A stretch of 25,792 nucleotides of DNA from Pseudopedobacter sp036379295 (GCA_036379295.1 DASVGY010000158.1:1-25792); one strand, 5' to 3'. Numbered from the stretch's first letter, positions 13,103 to 21,940 are shown. The notes: generated from the sequence alone by a model not told the origin. A program made the numbers and translations.

Positions 13103-14404
13103 ATAAGTAAACCATTTCGCCAATTCCTTGTACGTAATCTTTTTTCCATGCATTAAAATCCCGACCCGGTATATTCTGGAAGCTACCCAGGTGGTAAATA
13201 TAAAACCGCCAACCAGCAATACGATAGACAAAGCCAATTGCCAAGCCGGTACGCCAAATGGAATTCTAATCATCATCGCAATAGGAGAGGTGAACGGAAT
13301 AATGGAGAGCCAAAAAGATAAATTGCTGTCGGGGTTGTTCACAATCACATTCATCCCTAAAATAAAAGTAAAAATGAGCGGCAAAGTGATAGGAAACATA
13401 AACTGTTGCGTTTCTGTTTCGTTGTCAACCGCAGAACCTACCGCAGCAAAAAGAGCGCTGTATAAAAGGTATCCTCCTAAAAAATAAAATAAAAATGTGC
13501 CAATGATGAAAGGGAAATTAATGGTATCTGCGGCTTTAAAAAATTGTTTAGCCACGCCACCTTTTTCGGGCGTAACTTCTATCTTGTTGTTGTTTTTGGT
13601 GTCTTTTTGTTCAATTTTAATTTCCCTTTGGTTCATAAAAGCATTAGCGCCAATGGTAGATATCCCCGTACTCAGGATAATCCAAAGCAAAAATTGCGTT
13701 AAACCGACAGCCCCAATTCCTAAAATTTTACCCAGCATTAATTGAAAAGGTTTTACAGAAGAAACAATAACCTCCACAATTCTGCTGGTTTTTTCTTCGA
13801 TAATTCCACGCATTACTTGTGCGCCATAAATAAATAAAGAAAGGTAGATTAAAAAAGCACTCAAAAACCCTACAACATAGGTTGCGCCAATGCTAGCGTC
13901 TTTTTCTCCTTCATCAGTGAGTTGTTTAGCGTTTATGTTGATTTTAGCTTTTGCATTATTTAAAACAGCCGTATCAATACCAGCTGCCAGCAGTTTATCT
14001 GTTCGCTGTATGTCTTCCATTTGGTTTTCAATATCGCTTAAAAGCGAAATCCCCGGTTTTTTTTCTGCTATAACTTCCACATTTCCGGTCTGTTTAAAAT
14101 CTTTTGCAATGTAAAGTATAAACAAATCTTTATGGTTTCGAGCGTCTTTTTTAGCAAGCTCGTAACTATCCTTGCTATAATTAAAGGTTACATTTGATTG
14201 GTTTTTAAACCGGCCTTCAAAAATCCCGCTTTCATCAATTACGTTAAATTTTTTGGCGGTATTGTCGCTGTTTTTGTAGATAAAAAATATAGCAGCATAC
14301 ATTCCAATAAATAGAGAAGGCACCAGAAAGGTAAGTATCAAAAACGATTTCTTTTTTACCCTGCTTAGGTATTCTCTTTGAATAATTAAAAAAACTTTGT
14401 TCAT
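13094..14404 (-). CDS. ABC-2 type transporter permease (NatB-like)
   Basis: A 436-residue permease subunit with one N-terminal transmembrane helix after a cytoplasmic start (LIIQREYLSRVKKKSFLILTF), a large extracytoplasmic domain (about 45-170), then five or so further helices. The signature segment IIEEKTSRIVEVIVSSVKPFQLMLGKI (residues about 200-226) is typical of NatB/YhaP/CcmB-like ABC-2 permeases. NatAB in Bacillus exports sodium; in Bacteroidota the substrate of these pairs is not known. It begins 6 bases after the ATPase gene stop, so the two form one operon and one transporter. Its last codons and stop lie inside a copy of a short repeat family. Confidence 0.87.
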   Translation of the reverse strand: MNKVFLIIQREYLSRVKKKSFLILTFLVPSLFIGMYAAIFFIYKNSDNTAKKFNVIDESGIFEGRFKNQSNVTFNYSKDSYELAKKDARNHKDLFILYIAKDFKQTGNVEVIAEKKPGISLLSDIENQMEDIQRTDKLLAAGIDTAVLNNAKAKININAKQLTDEGEKDASIGATYVVGFLSAFLIYLSLFIYGAQVMRGIIEEKTSRIVEVIVSSVKPFQLMLGKILGIGAVGLTQFLLWIILSTGISTIGANAFMNQREIKIEQKDTKNNNKIEVTPEKGGVAKQFFKAADTINFPFIIGTFLFYFLGGYLLYSALFAAVGSAVDNETETQQFMFPITLPLIFTFILGMNVIVNNPDSNLSFWLSIIPFTSPIAMMIRIPFGVPAWQLALSIVLLVGGFIFTTWVASRIYRVGILMHGKKITYKELAKWFTYKE

Positions 14405-14410
14405 GGGTAA

Positions 14411-15310
14411 TTACTCTTTTACGGTTTTAATAAAAATCTCGTTTATACTTGGGATAACTTCTTGCAGATAATTTAATTCTGTTAGCGGAATAAGTTCTTG
14501 CAACAGGGCATTTGCGCCATACCCATCCTTCAACTTAAGCGTGTGTGTTACGCCTTCATCATCATTTGTTTTGGTAGCTAATACGTCGGCGGTTTGCAGG
14601 TTAAACTGTTCAATACTTTGGTTTACACCGATGTGAAAAGTATTGTTTCTATAAGAGTTTTTGATGGATTTTACGCTGCCATCCAAAATTTTATGCGATT
14701 TATGGATGAGGGCGATATGCTTGCAAAGTTCTTCAACGGATTCCATCCGATGCGTAGAAAAAATGATTGTTGAGCCTTTTTGGTTAAGCTCTAGAATCTC
14801 ATTTTTAATCACCTCAGCATTTACCGGGTCAAAACCAGAGAAAGGTTCATCTAAAATAATCAATTCGGGTTCATGCAAAACGGTAGCCACAAACTGTACT
14901 TTTTGCTGCATTCCTTTAGAGAGGTCTTCCACTTTCTTTTTCCACCAGCTTTGCATCTCCATTTTCTCAAACCAATATTTGATTCTCGCGGTTGCATCAG
15001 CCCTGCTTAAACCTTTTAACCGGGCTAGGTAAAGCATTTGCTCGCCAATCTCCATCTTTTTGTATAGGCCTCTTTCTTCTGGTAAGTAACCTATTTTACT
15101 GATGTGGTTTTGGTTTAATTTTTCGCCATTGAAGTAAATTTCTCCACTATCTGGCGCAGTAATTTGGTTGATGATTCTTATTAAAGAGGTTTTTCCGGCA
15201 CCATTAGGGCCCAATAAGCCAAAAATGGTTCCGCGTTCAATTTCCATGCTTACATCATCCAAAGCCCGATGTTTTGCATATTCTTTTACGATATTTCTGA
15301 TACTTAGCAT
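14411..15310 (-). CDS. ABC transporter ATP-binding protein (NatA-like)
   Basis: A 299-residue cytoplasmic ATPase that powers the adjacent ABC-2 permease. Walker A GPNGAGKT is at residues 34-41, the Q-loop region and YLPEERGLYKKM follow, the signature reads LSKGMQQKV (a common form of this subfamily), Walker B is LIILDEPFSGFDP with the catalytic Glu intact, and the switch His is in FSTHRM. A C-terminal regulatory domain of the DUF4162 type follows residue 215. The YLPEERGLY motif is characteristic of the NatA/YhaQ subgroup. Order and 6-base spacing with the permease confirm the pairing. Confidence 0.9.
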   Translation of the reverse strand: MLSIRNIVKEYAKHRALDDVSMEIERGTIFGLLGPNGAGKTSLIRIINQITAPDSGEIYFNGEKLNQNHISKIGYLPEERGLYKKMEIGEQMLYLARLKGLSRADATARIKYWFEKMEMQSWWKKKVEDLSKGMQQKVQFVATVLHEPELIILDEPFSGFDPVNAEVIKNEILELNQKGSTIIFSTHRMESVEELCKHIALIHKSHKILDGSVKSIKNSYRNNTFHIGVNQSIEQFNLQTADVLATKTNDDEGVTHTLKLKDGYGANALLQELIPLTELNYLQEVIPSINEIFIKTVKE

Positions 15311-15356
15311 TTCGCTTTTTGCTTGTTTGACTGTTTTGCGGAAGAAATATTACAGG

Positions 15357-16769
15357 TTAATATTGCGGAACTAGTTTATAAACACCTTCGCCCTCAACGG
15401 CCATGTATAAATAGCCATTTGGTGCTTGCCTTACATCTCTAACCCTGCCAATGTTTTTAAACAAAAGTTCTTCTTTAACTACCTTGCCATCTTTAATTAC
15501 GCAGCGGTTTAAATATTGGAAACGTAACGAGCCTACCATTAAATTTCCTTGCCAGCCTTTGTAGATTTTACTGTTTACAAAAGCCATCCCGCTAGGTGCG
15601 ATAGAGGGATTCCAATAAAATAGTGGGTCTTCAATCCCTTCTTTTTGGGTAAGTGTGGTAATTATTTTGCCATTGTAGTTGATGCCATACGAAACCACAG
15701 GCCAGCCATAATTGGCGCCTTTTTTAATGATGTTGATTTCATCGCCGCCTCGCGGACCATGTTCATGCTCCCAAATTTGGTTGTTAAACGGGTTTAAAGT
15801 TAAGCCTTGCGGATTTCTGTGTCCGTAACTATAAATCGTTTTATCAGCAGAATTGTTGTTGTAAAAAGGATTATCTGCCGGGATTTTTCCATCTGCGGTG
15901 ATGCGATGAATTTTGCCCAAACCATTTTCAATATCCTGCGGGTTTTCTTTCTCGTTACCCCTTTCGCCAACAGAAAAATAAAGCATATTGTCTTTTCCAA
16001 ACACCATTCTGCTGCCAAAGTGGTGTTTTGTTTTGCTATAGGGCTCGGCAATAAAAATATCTTTTCCGTTTTCAAGTCTGTTTCCATTAAGCGTTGCAGT
16101 ATAAATTGCGGTGGTTTGCAAAGACTCGTCCGTTGGATTAGGTTTAGAATAGCTTAAATAAATCAATTTGTTTTTAGCAAAATCTGGATGTAAAATTACA
16201 TCCATTAAACCGCCCTGTCCGCCCACTCTTACTTCGGGTACGCCGGTAATTTTCCTGCTTTCTCCATCAACGCCCAGTATAAATAACTCACCACCTCTAT
16301 CTGTAACCAATATTTCTTGATTGGGTAAAAAAGCCATTCCCCAAACGGTTTTTGCTTTATCAAAAACTTTTACCAATTTAATCTTGCCCTCTTCGGTGTC
16401 AAAAACGTCGGATTTTGGCCTGTCGTTAAAAGCGTATCTATCTACGTTTTCAATACCTTTGATGATATAATTTGCCAATGCCTTGATTTCGCTGTCTGTA
16501 AATGTTTCTGCAAAAGCGGGCATTCCTCCATCTTTATAGCCAAATTTTATTGACTTAAACAAATCTTCTGGGTTTTTGCCATGTGCCCATTTTCTGTCTG
16601 CAAAGGCGTTCATTTTTGCACCGTGACAGCCCGAACAGTAAGAGGCATAATTTTCTGCCGGTGTGGCGCCGCTGGTAGCTGTTTTTCCGGGTTTATTTTG
16701 CAAACCTAAGGATAAATAGGCTACAGCCCCAATTGCTGTTATTAAGGTAAAAATTTTAGTGCTTTTCAT
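15357..16769 (-). CDS. Cytochrome c - PQQ-type sugar dehydrogenase fusion
   Basis: A 470-residue exported redox enzyme. An N-terminal hydrophobic signal (residues 5-24) is followed by a class I cytochrome c domain with haem motif CSGCH at 45-49 and a probable axial Met in DGGMPAF (near 80-85). The rest (about 120-470) is a six-bladed propeller of the soluble aldose sugar dehydrogenase/YliI family (GDH-B type), recognisable by VWGMAFLPN, the HHFGSRMVFG and YFSVGERG segments, HRNPQGL and GGDEINIIKKGANYGWPV. The family oxidises aldoses with PQQ in the periplasm. The fused haem domain would pass electrons directly to the respiratory chain. PQQ synthesis genes are not in the window. Confidence 0.87.
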   Translation of the reverse strand: MKSTKIFTLITAIGAVAYLSLGLQNKPGKTATSGATPAENYASYCSGCHGAKMNAFADRKWAHGKNPEDLFKSIKFGYKDGGMPAFAETFTDSEIKALANYIIKGIENVDRYAFNDRPKSDVFDTEEGKIKLVKVFDKAKTVWGMAFLPNQEILVTDRGGELFILGVDGESRKITGVPEVRVGGQGGLMDVILHPDFAKNKLIYLSYSKPNPTDESLQTTAIYTATLNGNRLENGKDIFIAEPYSKTKHHFGSRMVFGKDNMLYFSVGERGNEKENPQDIENGLGKIHRITADGKIPADNPFYNNNSADKTIYSYGHRNPQGLTLNPFNNQIWEHEHGPRGGDEINIIKKGANYGWPVVSYGINYNGKIITTLTQKEGIEDPLFYWNPSIAPSGMAFVNSKIYKGWQGNLMVGSLRFQYLNRCVIKDGKVVKEELLFKNIGRVRDVRQAPNGYLYMAVEGEGVYKLVPQY

Positions 16770-16829
16770 AATTAAAAATGCTGAAACAAAATACTTAATT
16801 TTTTGAGATTACCGAATTTGATCATCAGT

Positions 16830-18068
16830 TTAACTGCCAAATTTTAGCTGTTTAGTTAATTTACCGATGGTTAAACCCTGTACTAAAATTGAAAAAGCTA
16901 CTACAAAGTAGGTAAGAGATACCCATAAATCTTTATTTAAGTCATAGGTTAAAGATAAGGCAAGCGCTATGGAAATGCCGCCTCTTAACCCTCCCCAAGT
17001 TAAAACTAAAACAGTTTTTTTGTCAAACTTATCCGTAAACCTAATCATTAGTGAAGGAATAAAAACAGAGATGTATCTGATAAGCAGGATAACCGCAATC
17101 ATTAACAATCCAATCCAAAGGTAACTTGCAATATCTTTGATTATTAAAAGCTCTAAGCCAATAAGTACAAATAAAAGTGCGTTTAGGATATCGTCTATCA
17201 GTTCCCAAAATTTAGAAATATACTCGCTGGTTTGGTTAGACATGGCGTATTTTTTACCGTGGTTACCTACTAAAATGCCTGCAACCACCATGGCCAGCGG
17301 GCCAGAAACATGAAGCATGCTGGCCAAAGTATAACCGCCCATCACCATTGCCAAGGTAATCATCACCTCAACCTTGTAATTATCAATGCTTCGCATTAAT
17401 TTATAGCCCAGCCAGCCCACGGCAAAACCCAACAGTAGCCCACCTACGGCTTCTCTCAAAAATAACAGGCTAATCTCTGAAAAGGACGGAATTTCTGGTG
17501 ATTTAGCGGCTTCCCAAATCGTGATAAAAATAACTACTGCAACGCCATCGTTAAATAAAGATTCGCCAGCTATTTTAGTTTCTAAAGACTTGGGAATGTT
17601 TGTTTCTTTCAAAATCCCCAAAACCGCAATTGGGTCCGTGGGTGATATTAAGGCACCAAAAAGTAAACAGTGAATGTAGGGAATACTCAGGTGGAACAAG
17701 GGTAGCAAATAAAAGCATAATGTACCTACTAAAAAGGTAGAAATCACCACGCTAAAGGTGCTAAACATCATTACCGGGAGCTTTTCTTTTTTTAAATCTT
17801 CTATGTTTACATGGATTGCACCTGCAAACAGCATAAAGCTTAGCATTGACCCCAGTAGCAGCTCAGAAAAATCAAAACTTTTTATCAGCAAGGTAGCATC
17901 ATACAAAACCTCTGCATATAAATTACCTGTAATAAATAAGGCTACAGAGGTAATTAATGCGATAAGCATTAGCCCAATGGAAGGTGGTAGTTTTAAATAC
18001 CTAAAGTTGAGGTACGCAAAAACTGCCGACAACACAATTAATATCGAAAACGTATGGTATAGGCTCAT
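16830..18068 (-). CDS. CPA1-type sodium (cation):proton antiporter
   Basis: A 412-residue inner-membrane antiporter of the CPA1/NhaP group with about 12-13 hydrophobic helices and almost no soluble C-terminal domain. Motifs typical of the family are LFGALISPTDPIAVLGILKE, the ion-binding GESLFNDGVAVVIF (Asn-Asp pair) and LVLTWGGLRGGISIALALSL. It exchanges cytoplasmic Na+ or K+ for external protons and helps in pH and salt homeostasis. It follows the MscS gene, with a terminator in the 53-base gap, so it probably has its own promoter close to that hairpin, though none could be assigned. Confidence 0.92.
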   Translation of the reverse strand: MSLYHTFSILIVLSAVFAYLNFRYLKLPPSIGLMLIALITSVALFITGNLYAEVLYDATLLIKSFDFSELLLGSMLSFMLFAGAIHVNIEDLKKEKLPVMMFSTFSVVISTFLVGTLCFYLLPLFHLSIPYIHCLLFGALISPTDPIAVLGILKETNIPKSLETKIAGESLFNDGVAVVIFITIWEAAKSPEIPSFSEISLLFLREAVGGLLLGFAVGWLGYKLMRSIDNYKVEVMITLAMVMGGYTLASMLHVSGPLAMVVAGILVGNHGKKYAMSNQTSEYISKFWELIDDILNALLFVLIGLELLIIKDIASYLWIGLLMIAVILLIRYISVFIPSLMIRFTDKFDKKTVLVLTWGGLRGGISIALALSLTYDLNKDLWVSLTYFVVAFSILVQGLTIGKLTKQLKFGS

Positions 18069-18093
18069 TTAAAAGTTTGTTTTAGAAACCAAA

Positions 18094-18116
18094 AAACCCG
18101 ATTTTTTATCGGGTTT
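18094..18116 (-). terminator. Rho-independent terminator after the MscS gene
   Basis: AAACCCGAT (18094-18102) and ATCGGGTTT (18108-18116) form a perfect 9-bp stem with a 5-base loop; on the minus strand a T run follows immediately. It lies 6 bases past the stop of the MscS gene and 26 bases before the antiporter start. Confidence 0.92.
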
Positions 18117-18121
18117 CTAAC

Positions 18122-18946
18122 TTAATTATTTTCATGCTTGTAAAGATGCACATCTCTTTGTGGAAAGGGAATTGATATCCCTGCTTTATCAAAGGCTTTT
18201 TTAACGAGTTCTAATTTTGTTAAGTAAACATCCCAATAATCATCATTGCCTACCAAACCTCGCACCCTAATATTTACAGCGCTATCCCCTAAACTATCCA
18301 CATAAATATATGGCGTTTCCCTGTCAATCACACGTTCGTCAGAAAAAATAACCTCTTGGATAATCGCTTTCGCTTTATCGATATCATCATTATAGCCTAT
18401 ACCAAAAATCCACTGCACTTTTCTTGCACTTTCGGTGCTGTAATTGATGATAATGTCATTATAAAGTTTTCCATTAGGTACAATAATCGTCTTATTATCA
18501 AAGCTTTTTAAAACCGTATGAAATATTTGGATTTCTGATACGGATGCGATAACGCCCTGCGCTTCAATTACATCGCCCACTTTAAATGGTTTTAAAATCA
18601 GGATTAAGATACCGCCTGCAAAATTTGCTAAACTACCTTGTAAAGCCAAGCCAATAGCTAAACCTGCCGCACCTAATATTGCGATAAAGGAAGTCATTTC
18701 TACACCTAGAGTTGATAGCACACTAAGTATCAGCAGTATTAACAAAATGTTTTTGACTAAACTACCTAGGAATACTCTTAACGATGGGTCAACATTTTTC
18801 TTCGCCATTAGGCCAACAAAGGCTTTAGATAAAAACTTTACAATTTGCCAGCCTATAAAAGCCACTAAACCTGCTTTTATGAGGGCAATGCCGAAATCTA
18901 CACCTTTGGTTGCTATAAATAATTTTGCTTGTTCTAAATAATCCAT
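18122..18946 (-). CDS. Small-conductance mechanosensitive channel (MscS family)
   Basis: A 274-residue inner-membrane channel that opens on membrane tension to release solutes on osmotic downshock. Three transmembrane helices are visible (about 15-38, 60-85, 88-115), the third being the Gly/Ala-rich pore helix GAAGLAIGLALQGSLANFAG. The cytoplasmic beta domain follows with FKVGDVIEAQGVIASV and IIVPNGKLYND, then the alpha/beta C-terminal cage ending in FPQRDVHLY. Length equals that of E. coli MscS (286) within a few residues. It starts 33 bases after the aminotransferase stop, with no obvious promoter between, so cotranscription is likely. Confidence 0.93.
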   Translation of the reverse strand: MDYLEQAKLFIATKGVDFGIALIKAGLVAFIGWQIVKFLSKAFVGLMAKKNVDPSLRVFLGSLVKNILLILLILSVLSTLGVEMTSFIAILGAAGLAIGLALQGSLANFAGGILILILKPFKVGDVIEAQGVIASVSEIQIFHTVLKSFDNKTIIVPNGKLYNDIIINYSTESARKVQWIFGIGYNDDIDKAKAIIQEVIFSDERVIDRETPYIYVDSLGDSAVNIRVRGLVGNDDYWDVYLTKLELVKKAFDKAGISIPFPQRDVHLYKHENN

Positions 18947-18979
18947 ATTAAATTTTTGTGTTATTGAATAATCGTTGTA

Positions 18980-20164
18980 TCATAGGCAAGAAAGAACGTT
19001 GGTGATTGTTTTACACGCAAATTCAATTTCTTGTACGCTAATAGTTAAAGGGGGCGCAATCCGTAAAGCAGAATCGCAATGTAAAAACCAATCAATAATT
19101 ACACCTTCTTCTAAACATCTTTTACTCACCTGCTCAACTTCATTAAAATTAGCCAGTTCTACCGCAATCATCAAGCCTAAACCTCTAATGTTTTTAATTT
19201 TTGGATGAATTAGCAATTGTTTAAACAGTTTTTCCCGCTCTGCAACTCCGTTAATCAAATTTTCATTGATGATGGTATTTAAACAAGCTAGTCCCGCGGC
19301 ACAACTAACCGGATGACCACCAAAAGTGGTGATATGCCCTAAAATTGGATTTTCTTTTAACACATCCATAATGGGTTTAGAAGCTATAAAGGCACCAATT
19401 GGCATTCCTCCGCCCATACCTTTGGCTATCAACAAAATATCTGGAACGATACCATAATGCTCAAAGGCAAAAAGTTTACCTGTTCGGCCAAAGCCGGTCT
19501 GTATCTCGTCAAAAATCAACAATGCGCCCATTTCATCGCACTTTTTTCGTAAAGCATTAATGTATTTCACATCCGGAACACGGATACCTGCTTCGCCTTG
19601 CACTGCTTCTAATATTACGGCAGCCGTTTTTCTGCTGATTTGCGCTAAATCTGGCAGATGGTTTAGCTGGATAAATTTGATATCCGGCAACAGTGGGCGA
19701 TAAGCCTGTTTATAATATTCGTTGCCCATTACACTTAATGCGCCATGTGTGCTGCCGTGGTAAGCACCATTAAAGGCAATAATTTCGGTGCGATTGGTGT
19801 ATTTTTTCGCCAGTTTTAAAGCGCCTTCTGTTGCTTCTGCGCCAGAATTGGTAAAGTAAACCGAGGATAAGTTGGATGGTAGCAGCTCACTTAAGCGCTG
19901 CGCAAATTTAACCTGCGGCGACTGGATAAACTCTCCGTAAACGGTAACGTGTAAATATTTTTCGAGCTGTTGATGGATAGCTTTTATTACGTTTGGGTGG
20001 CGGTGACCAATGTTGCTTACTGCAAAACCCGATACCAAATCGAGGTATTTTTTTCCGGCAGGATCATAAAGGTAAGCGCCCTCTGCTTTTTCAACTTCTA
20101 AAAGGCGTGGAAAAGAAGATGTTTGAGCGGTATTTAACAAAAAAAGCTGTTTCTGACTTAACAT
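18980..20164 (-). CDS. Class III aminotransferase (acetylornithine/ornithine-like)
   Basis: A 394-residue PLP-dependent fold type I aminotransferase. Landmarks are SGFAVSNIGHRHP near the N-terminus, FTNSGAEATEGALKLA for cofactor phosphate binding, AFNGAYHGSTHGAL, the ILEAVQGEAGIRVP segment, LLIFDEIQTGFGRTGK with the PLP-binding Asp, and IAKGMGGGMPIGAF with the Schiff-base Lys. The substrate is an omega-amino or ornithine-type amine with 2-oxoglutarate, but class III members are hard to assign; no arginine-synthesis gene is adjacent. The ATG at 20162-20164 lies only a few bases after an exact -7 element, so the mRNA may be leaderless. Confidence 0.88.
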   Translation of the reverse strand: MLSQKQLFLLNTAQTSSFPRLLEVEKAEGAYLYDPAGKKYLDLVSGFAVSNIGHRHPNVIKAIHQQLEKYLHVTVYGEFIQSPQVKFAQRLSELLPSNLSSVYFTNSGAEATEGALKLAKKYTNRTEIIAFNGAYHGSTHGALSVMGNEYYKQAYRPLLPDIKFIQLNHLPDLAQISRKTAAVILEAVQGEAGIRVPDVKYINALRKKCDEMGALLIFDEIQTGFGRTGKLFAFEHYGIVPDILLIAKGMGGGMPIGAFIASKPIMDVLKENPILGHITTFGGHPVSCAAGLACLNTIINENLINGVAEREKLFKQLLIHPKIKNIRGLGLMIAVELANFNEVEQVSKRCLEEGVIIDWFLHCDSALRIAPPLTISVQEIEFACKTITNVLSCL

Positions 20165-20169
20165 AGCTG

Positions 20170-20177
20170 CAAAGATA
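20170..20177 (-). promoter_or_regulatory. -7 promoter element giving a near-leaderless aminotransferase mRNA
   Basis: The minus strand reads TATCTTTG, matching TAnnTTTG exactly, and its final G is only 5 bases before the ATG. Transcription from it would begin at or within a base or two of the start codon. No good -33 TTTG is seen. Confidence 0.55.
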
Positions 20178-20336
20178 CGTTAAATAGTAAATCTGATTTT
20201 ATTGCAGCTTAGAAAGTGGCGTTTTATAATACGTAGTTTCAGTTTTTTTATTTCTGTTAGCCAATTGTAGGAGAAGCATTTTTTACGAAAGGTAAAATTG
20301 AAATGCCTTTAAAGAATGAAAATCCTCGACCTAAAG

Positions 20337-20768
20337 TTAATCCCGGTTGGGCCGATTTTTCAGTTGCTTTATCAGCTCCTCGCGGAAGCTACGTTCTGCC
20401 TGATAGAGTTTTTTTACCTTTTCTGAGGGCAAAACTTTTCCAAACAATGACCGGTACTTTTTTCTTAAAGCCAACAAATTTTCATCAAACTCCAAATCAG
20501 CATCAACAAGTTTGTCGGGGTTATTTGCATTATCTATCCGGCTTTGTTTTTTTTGTTTGATCAATTGGTTCCAATCAGCCTGATATTGTTTGTACAAGGG
20601 CCAAAAGTTTTGTGATTCTTCGCTAGTTAAATCTAACTTACCAGATATATAGCCAAATTTGATAGATTCAATTTGCCTTGCTTTTCCACCGTTTTTTTGA
20701 GCCAGCGCTACACCGCTAAAGCCAAAGCAAACAAACACAGCGATTATAAATATTTTGATAAATTTCAT
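20337..20768 (-). CDS. Spy/CpxP-like periplasmic protein of an ECF operon
   Basis: A 143-residue exported protein with a clear signal peptide (MKFIKIFIIAVFVCFGFSGVALAQ without a lipobox). The mature part is a charged helical bundle of the Spy/CpxP/heavy-metal-sensor type: GYISGKLDLTSEESQNFWPLY, where the L-T-xx-E-x-xx-F/W-P-LY motif is characteristic, then KKYRSLFGKVLPSEKVKKLYQAERSF. In Bacteroidota such proteins are common third members of ECF sigma operons. The frame is open a further 12 codons upstream, but the ATG at 20766-20768 begins the signal peptide and lies 4 bases after the previous stop. Whether it senses stress or chaperones envelope proteins is unknown. Confidence 0.8.
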   Translation of the reverse strand: MKFIKIFIIAVFVCFGFSGVALAQKNGGKARQIESIKFGYISGKLDLTSEESQNFWPLYKQYQADWNQLIKQKKQSRIDNANNPDKLVDADLEFDENLLALRKKYRSLFGKVLPSEKVKKLYQAERSFREELIKQLKNRPNRD

Positions 20769-20772
20769 AGGA

Positions 20773-21363
20773 TTAATCTGTTTTTTCAACATCGAAGTTG
20801 TCAATATTGAGTTTTACGTCATCATCTAAATTTTCAATCAGCATCGGTAAATCATTAGCATCCGTATGCTGGTTTAAATAAGTCTCTATTTCTTTAGCGG
20901 GTATTTTGGCCAGTTGGTTAGTAATTTTTGTGTTGTATTGTACATTAAAATAAATACCCAGCGTGGTGGTTAATAAAATGCAAGCCGCGGCAGCGTAACG
21001 TACAAAGTGCAAGTTTACTATTTTTGCCTTTTTAGGAGTGCTGCTTACCTTAGATAAAATGTTGTTTTTTGACTCGGCAAAGTAAGTTGCCGGAACGTTA
21101 AAGCCTGGGTTATTTACGCCAGCAACCGTATTATTTATCGAAAGCTGTAACTGAATTTGCTCAGCCAGGTTTTCAAAATAGTTTTCGGGAACTCTAAAAT
21201 CAGCCGTTTCACCACTTAATTCGGTTAATTTTGCCTGACTAAAAATTTTGGGGCTAAGTTCTTCAAAATACCTTTCCGGCGTTTTAAAAGGGTTTTTTTT
21301 GTTTATGGCTCCTAAATTTGGGGCTTCGTTTTCCAGTTCCATGTATTCATCCTCGCTTTTCAT
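20773..21363 (-). CDS. Putative anti-sigma factor with three F-x-x-P-x-x-Y-F repeats
   Basis: A 196-residue single-pass membrane protein encoded directly after the ECF sigma factor. The cytoplasmic part (1-118) carries three copies of a short motif at residues 26-33 (FKTPERYF), 56-63 (FRVPENYF) and 88-95 (FNVPATYF), spaced 30 and 32 residues, each followed by a helix with an acidic start. A transmembrane helix spans about 121-140 and an acidic periplasmic tail follows. No zinc-binding anti-sigma motif (HxxxCxxC) is seen. Position and topology suggest it holds the sigma factor at the membrane, by inference. The ATG at 21361-21363 is chosen because the longer frame would overlap the sigma gene. 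Confidence 0.7.
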   Translation of the reverse strand: MKSEDEYMELENEAPNLGAINKKNPFKTPERYFEELSPKIFSQAKLTELSGETADFRVPENYFENLAEQIQLQLSINNTVAGVNNPGFNVPATYFAESKNNILSKVSSTPKKAKIVNLHFVRYAAAACILLTTTLGIYFNVQYNTKITNQLAKIPAKEIETYLNQHTDANDLPMLIENLDDDVKLNIDNFDVEKTD

Positions 21364-21391
21364 AAAATTGACTTTTTTTAGGTAAAAAGGT

Positions 21392-21940
21392 TTAATCTGT
21401 GGATAACAGGTAGTGTTCAATTTTTTTTACCGCTAAGTGGTACGATGCCTTTAACGCACCTACGCTTGTGCCTAACACCTCGGATATTTCTGTAAACTTC
21501 ATATCGTCGTAGTATTTCATGTTGAAAACCAACTTCTGTTTTTCGGGCAGGGTAAGTAAAGCCTTTTGTAATTTTTTTTGAATAGCGTCGCCAGAGAAAT
21601 AATTTTCTTCGCTTAAATTATCTGCAAGCTGTTCTGGCAATTCGTTAAGCGAAACATTGTTTTTTGCCTTTTTTTTGTTCAAAAAGGTAATGCACTCGTT
21701 ACTTGCAATTCTGTATAACCAAGTATAAAGTTGCGCATCCTGCCTAAAGTTGATTAGGTTTTTCCAAACTTTTATAAACACATCCTGAACCAGATCATCT
21801 GCATCATCATGGTTAAGCACCATCCGCCTTACATGCCAATAAACCTTTTGCTGATATTTCTCGAGTAACATGGTAAAAGCCTCATGCCTGGTTTTCTCGT
21901 TTTCAAACTTCTGGAGGATTAGGGAATCTTCTATCGCCAT
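21392..21940 (-). CDS. ECF (sigma-70 family) RNA polymerase sigma factor
   Basis: A 182-residue ECF sigma factor with region 2 (about residues 20-90: DDADDLVQDVFIKVWKNLINFR, LYTWLYRIASNECITFLNKKK) and region 4 (about 125-180: LPEKQKLVFNMKYYDDMKFTEISEVLGTSVGALKASYHLAVKKI), joined by a short linker with no region 3. It directs core polymerase to a dedicated promoter set, usually envelope functions, and is held inactive by an anti-sigma partner. The following gene, 28 bases downstream, is the likely anti-sigma factor and the third is a Spy-like protein. The target promoters cannot be deduced here. Confidence 0.93.
   Translation of the reverse strand: MAIEDSLILQKFENEKTRHEAFTMLLEKYQQKVYWHVRRMVLNHDDADDLVQDVFIKVWKNLINFRQDAQLYTWLYRIASNECITFLNKKKAKNNVSLNELPEQLADNLSEENYFSGDAIQKKLQKALLTLPEKQKLVFNMKYYDDMKFTEISEVLGTSVGALKASYHLAVKKIEHYLLSTD

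Noticed and set aside
20303..20560. 85-codon plus-strand open frame
   Set aside because: Antisense to the Spy-like gene, without family features.
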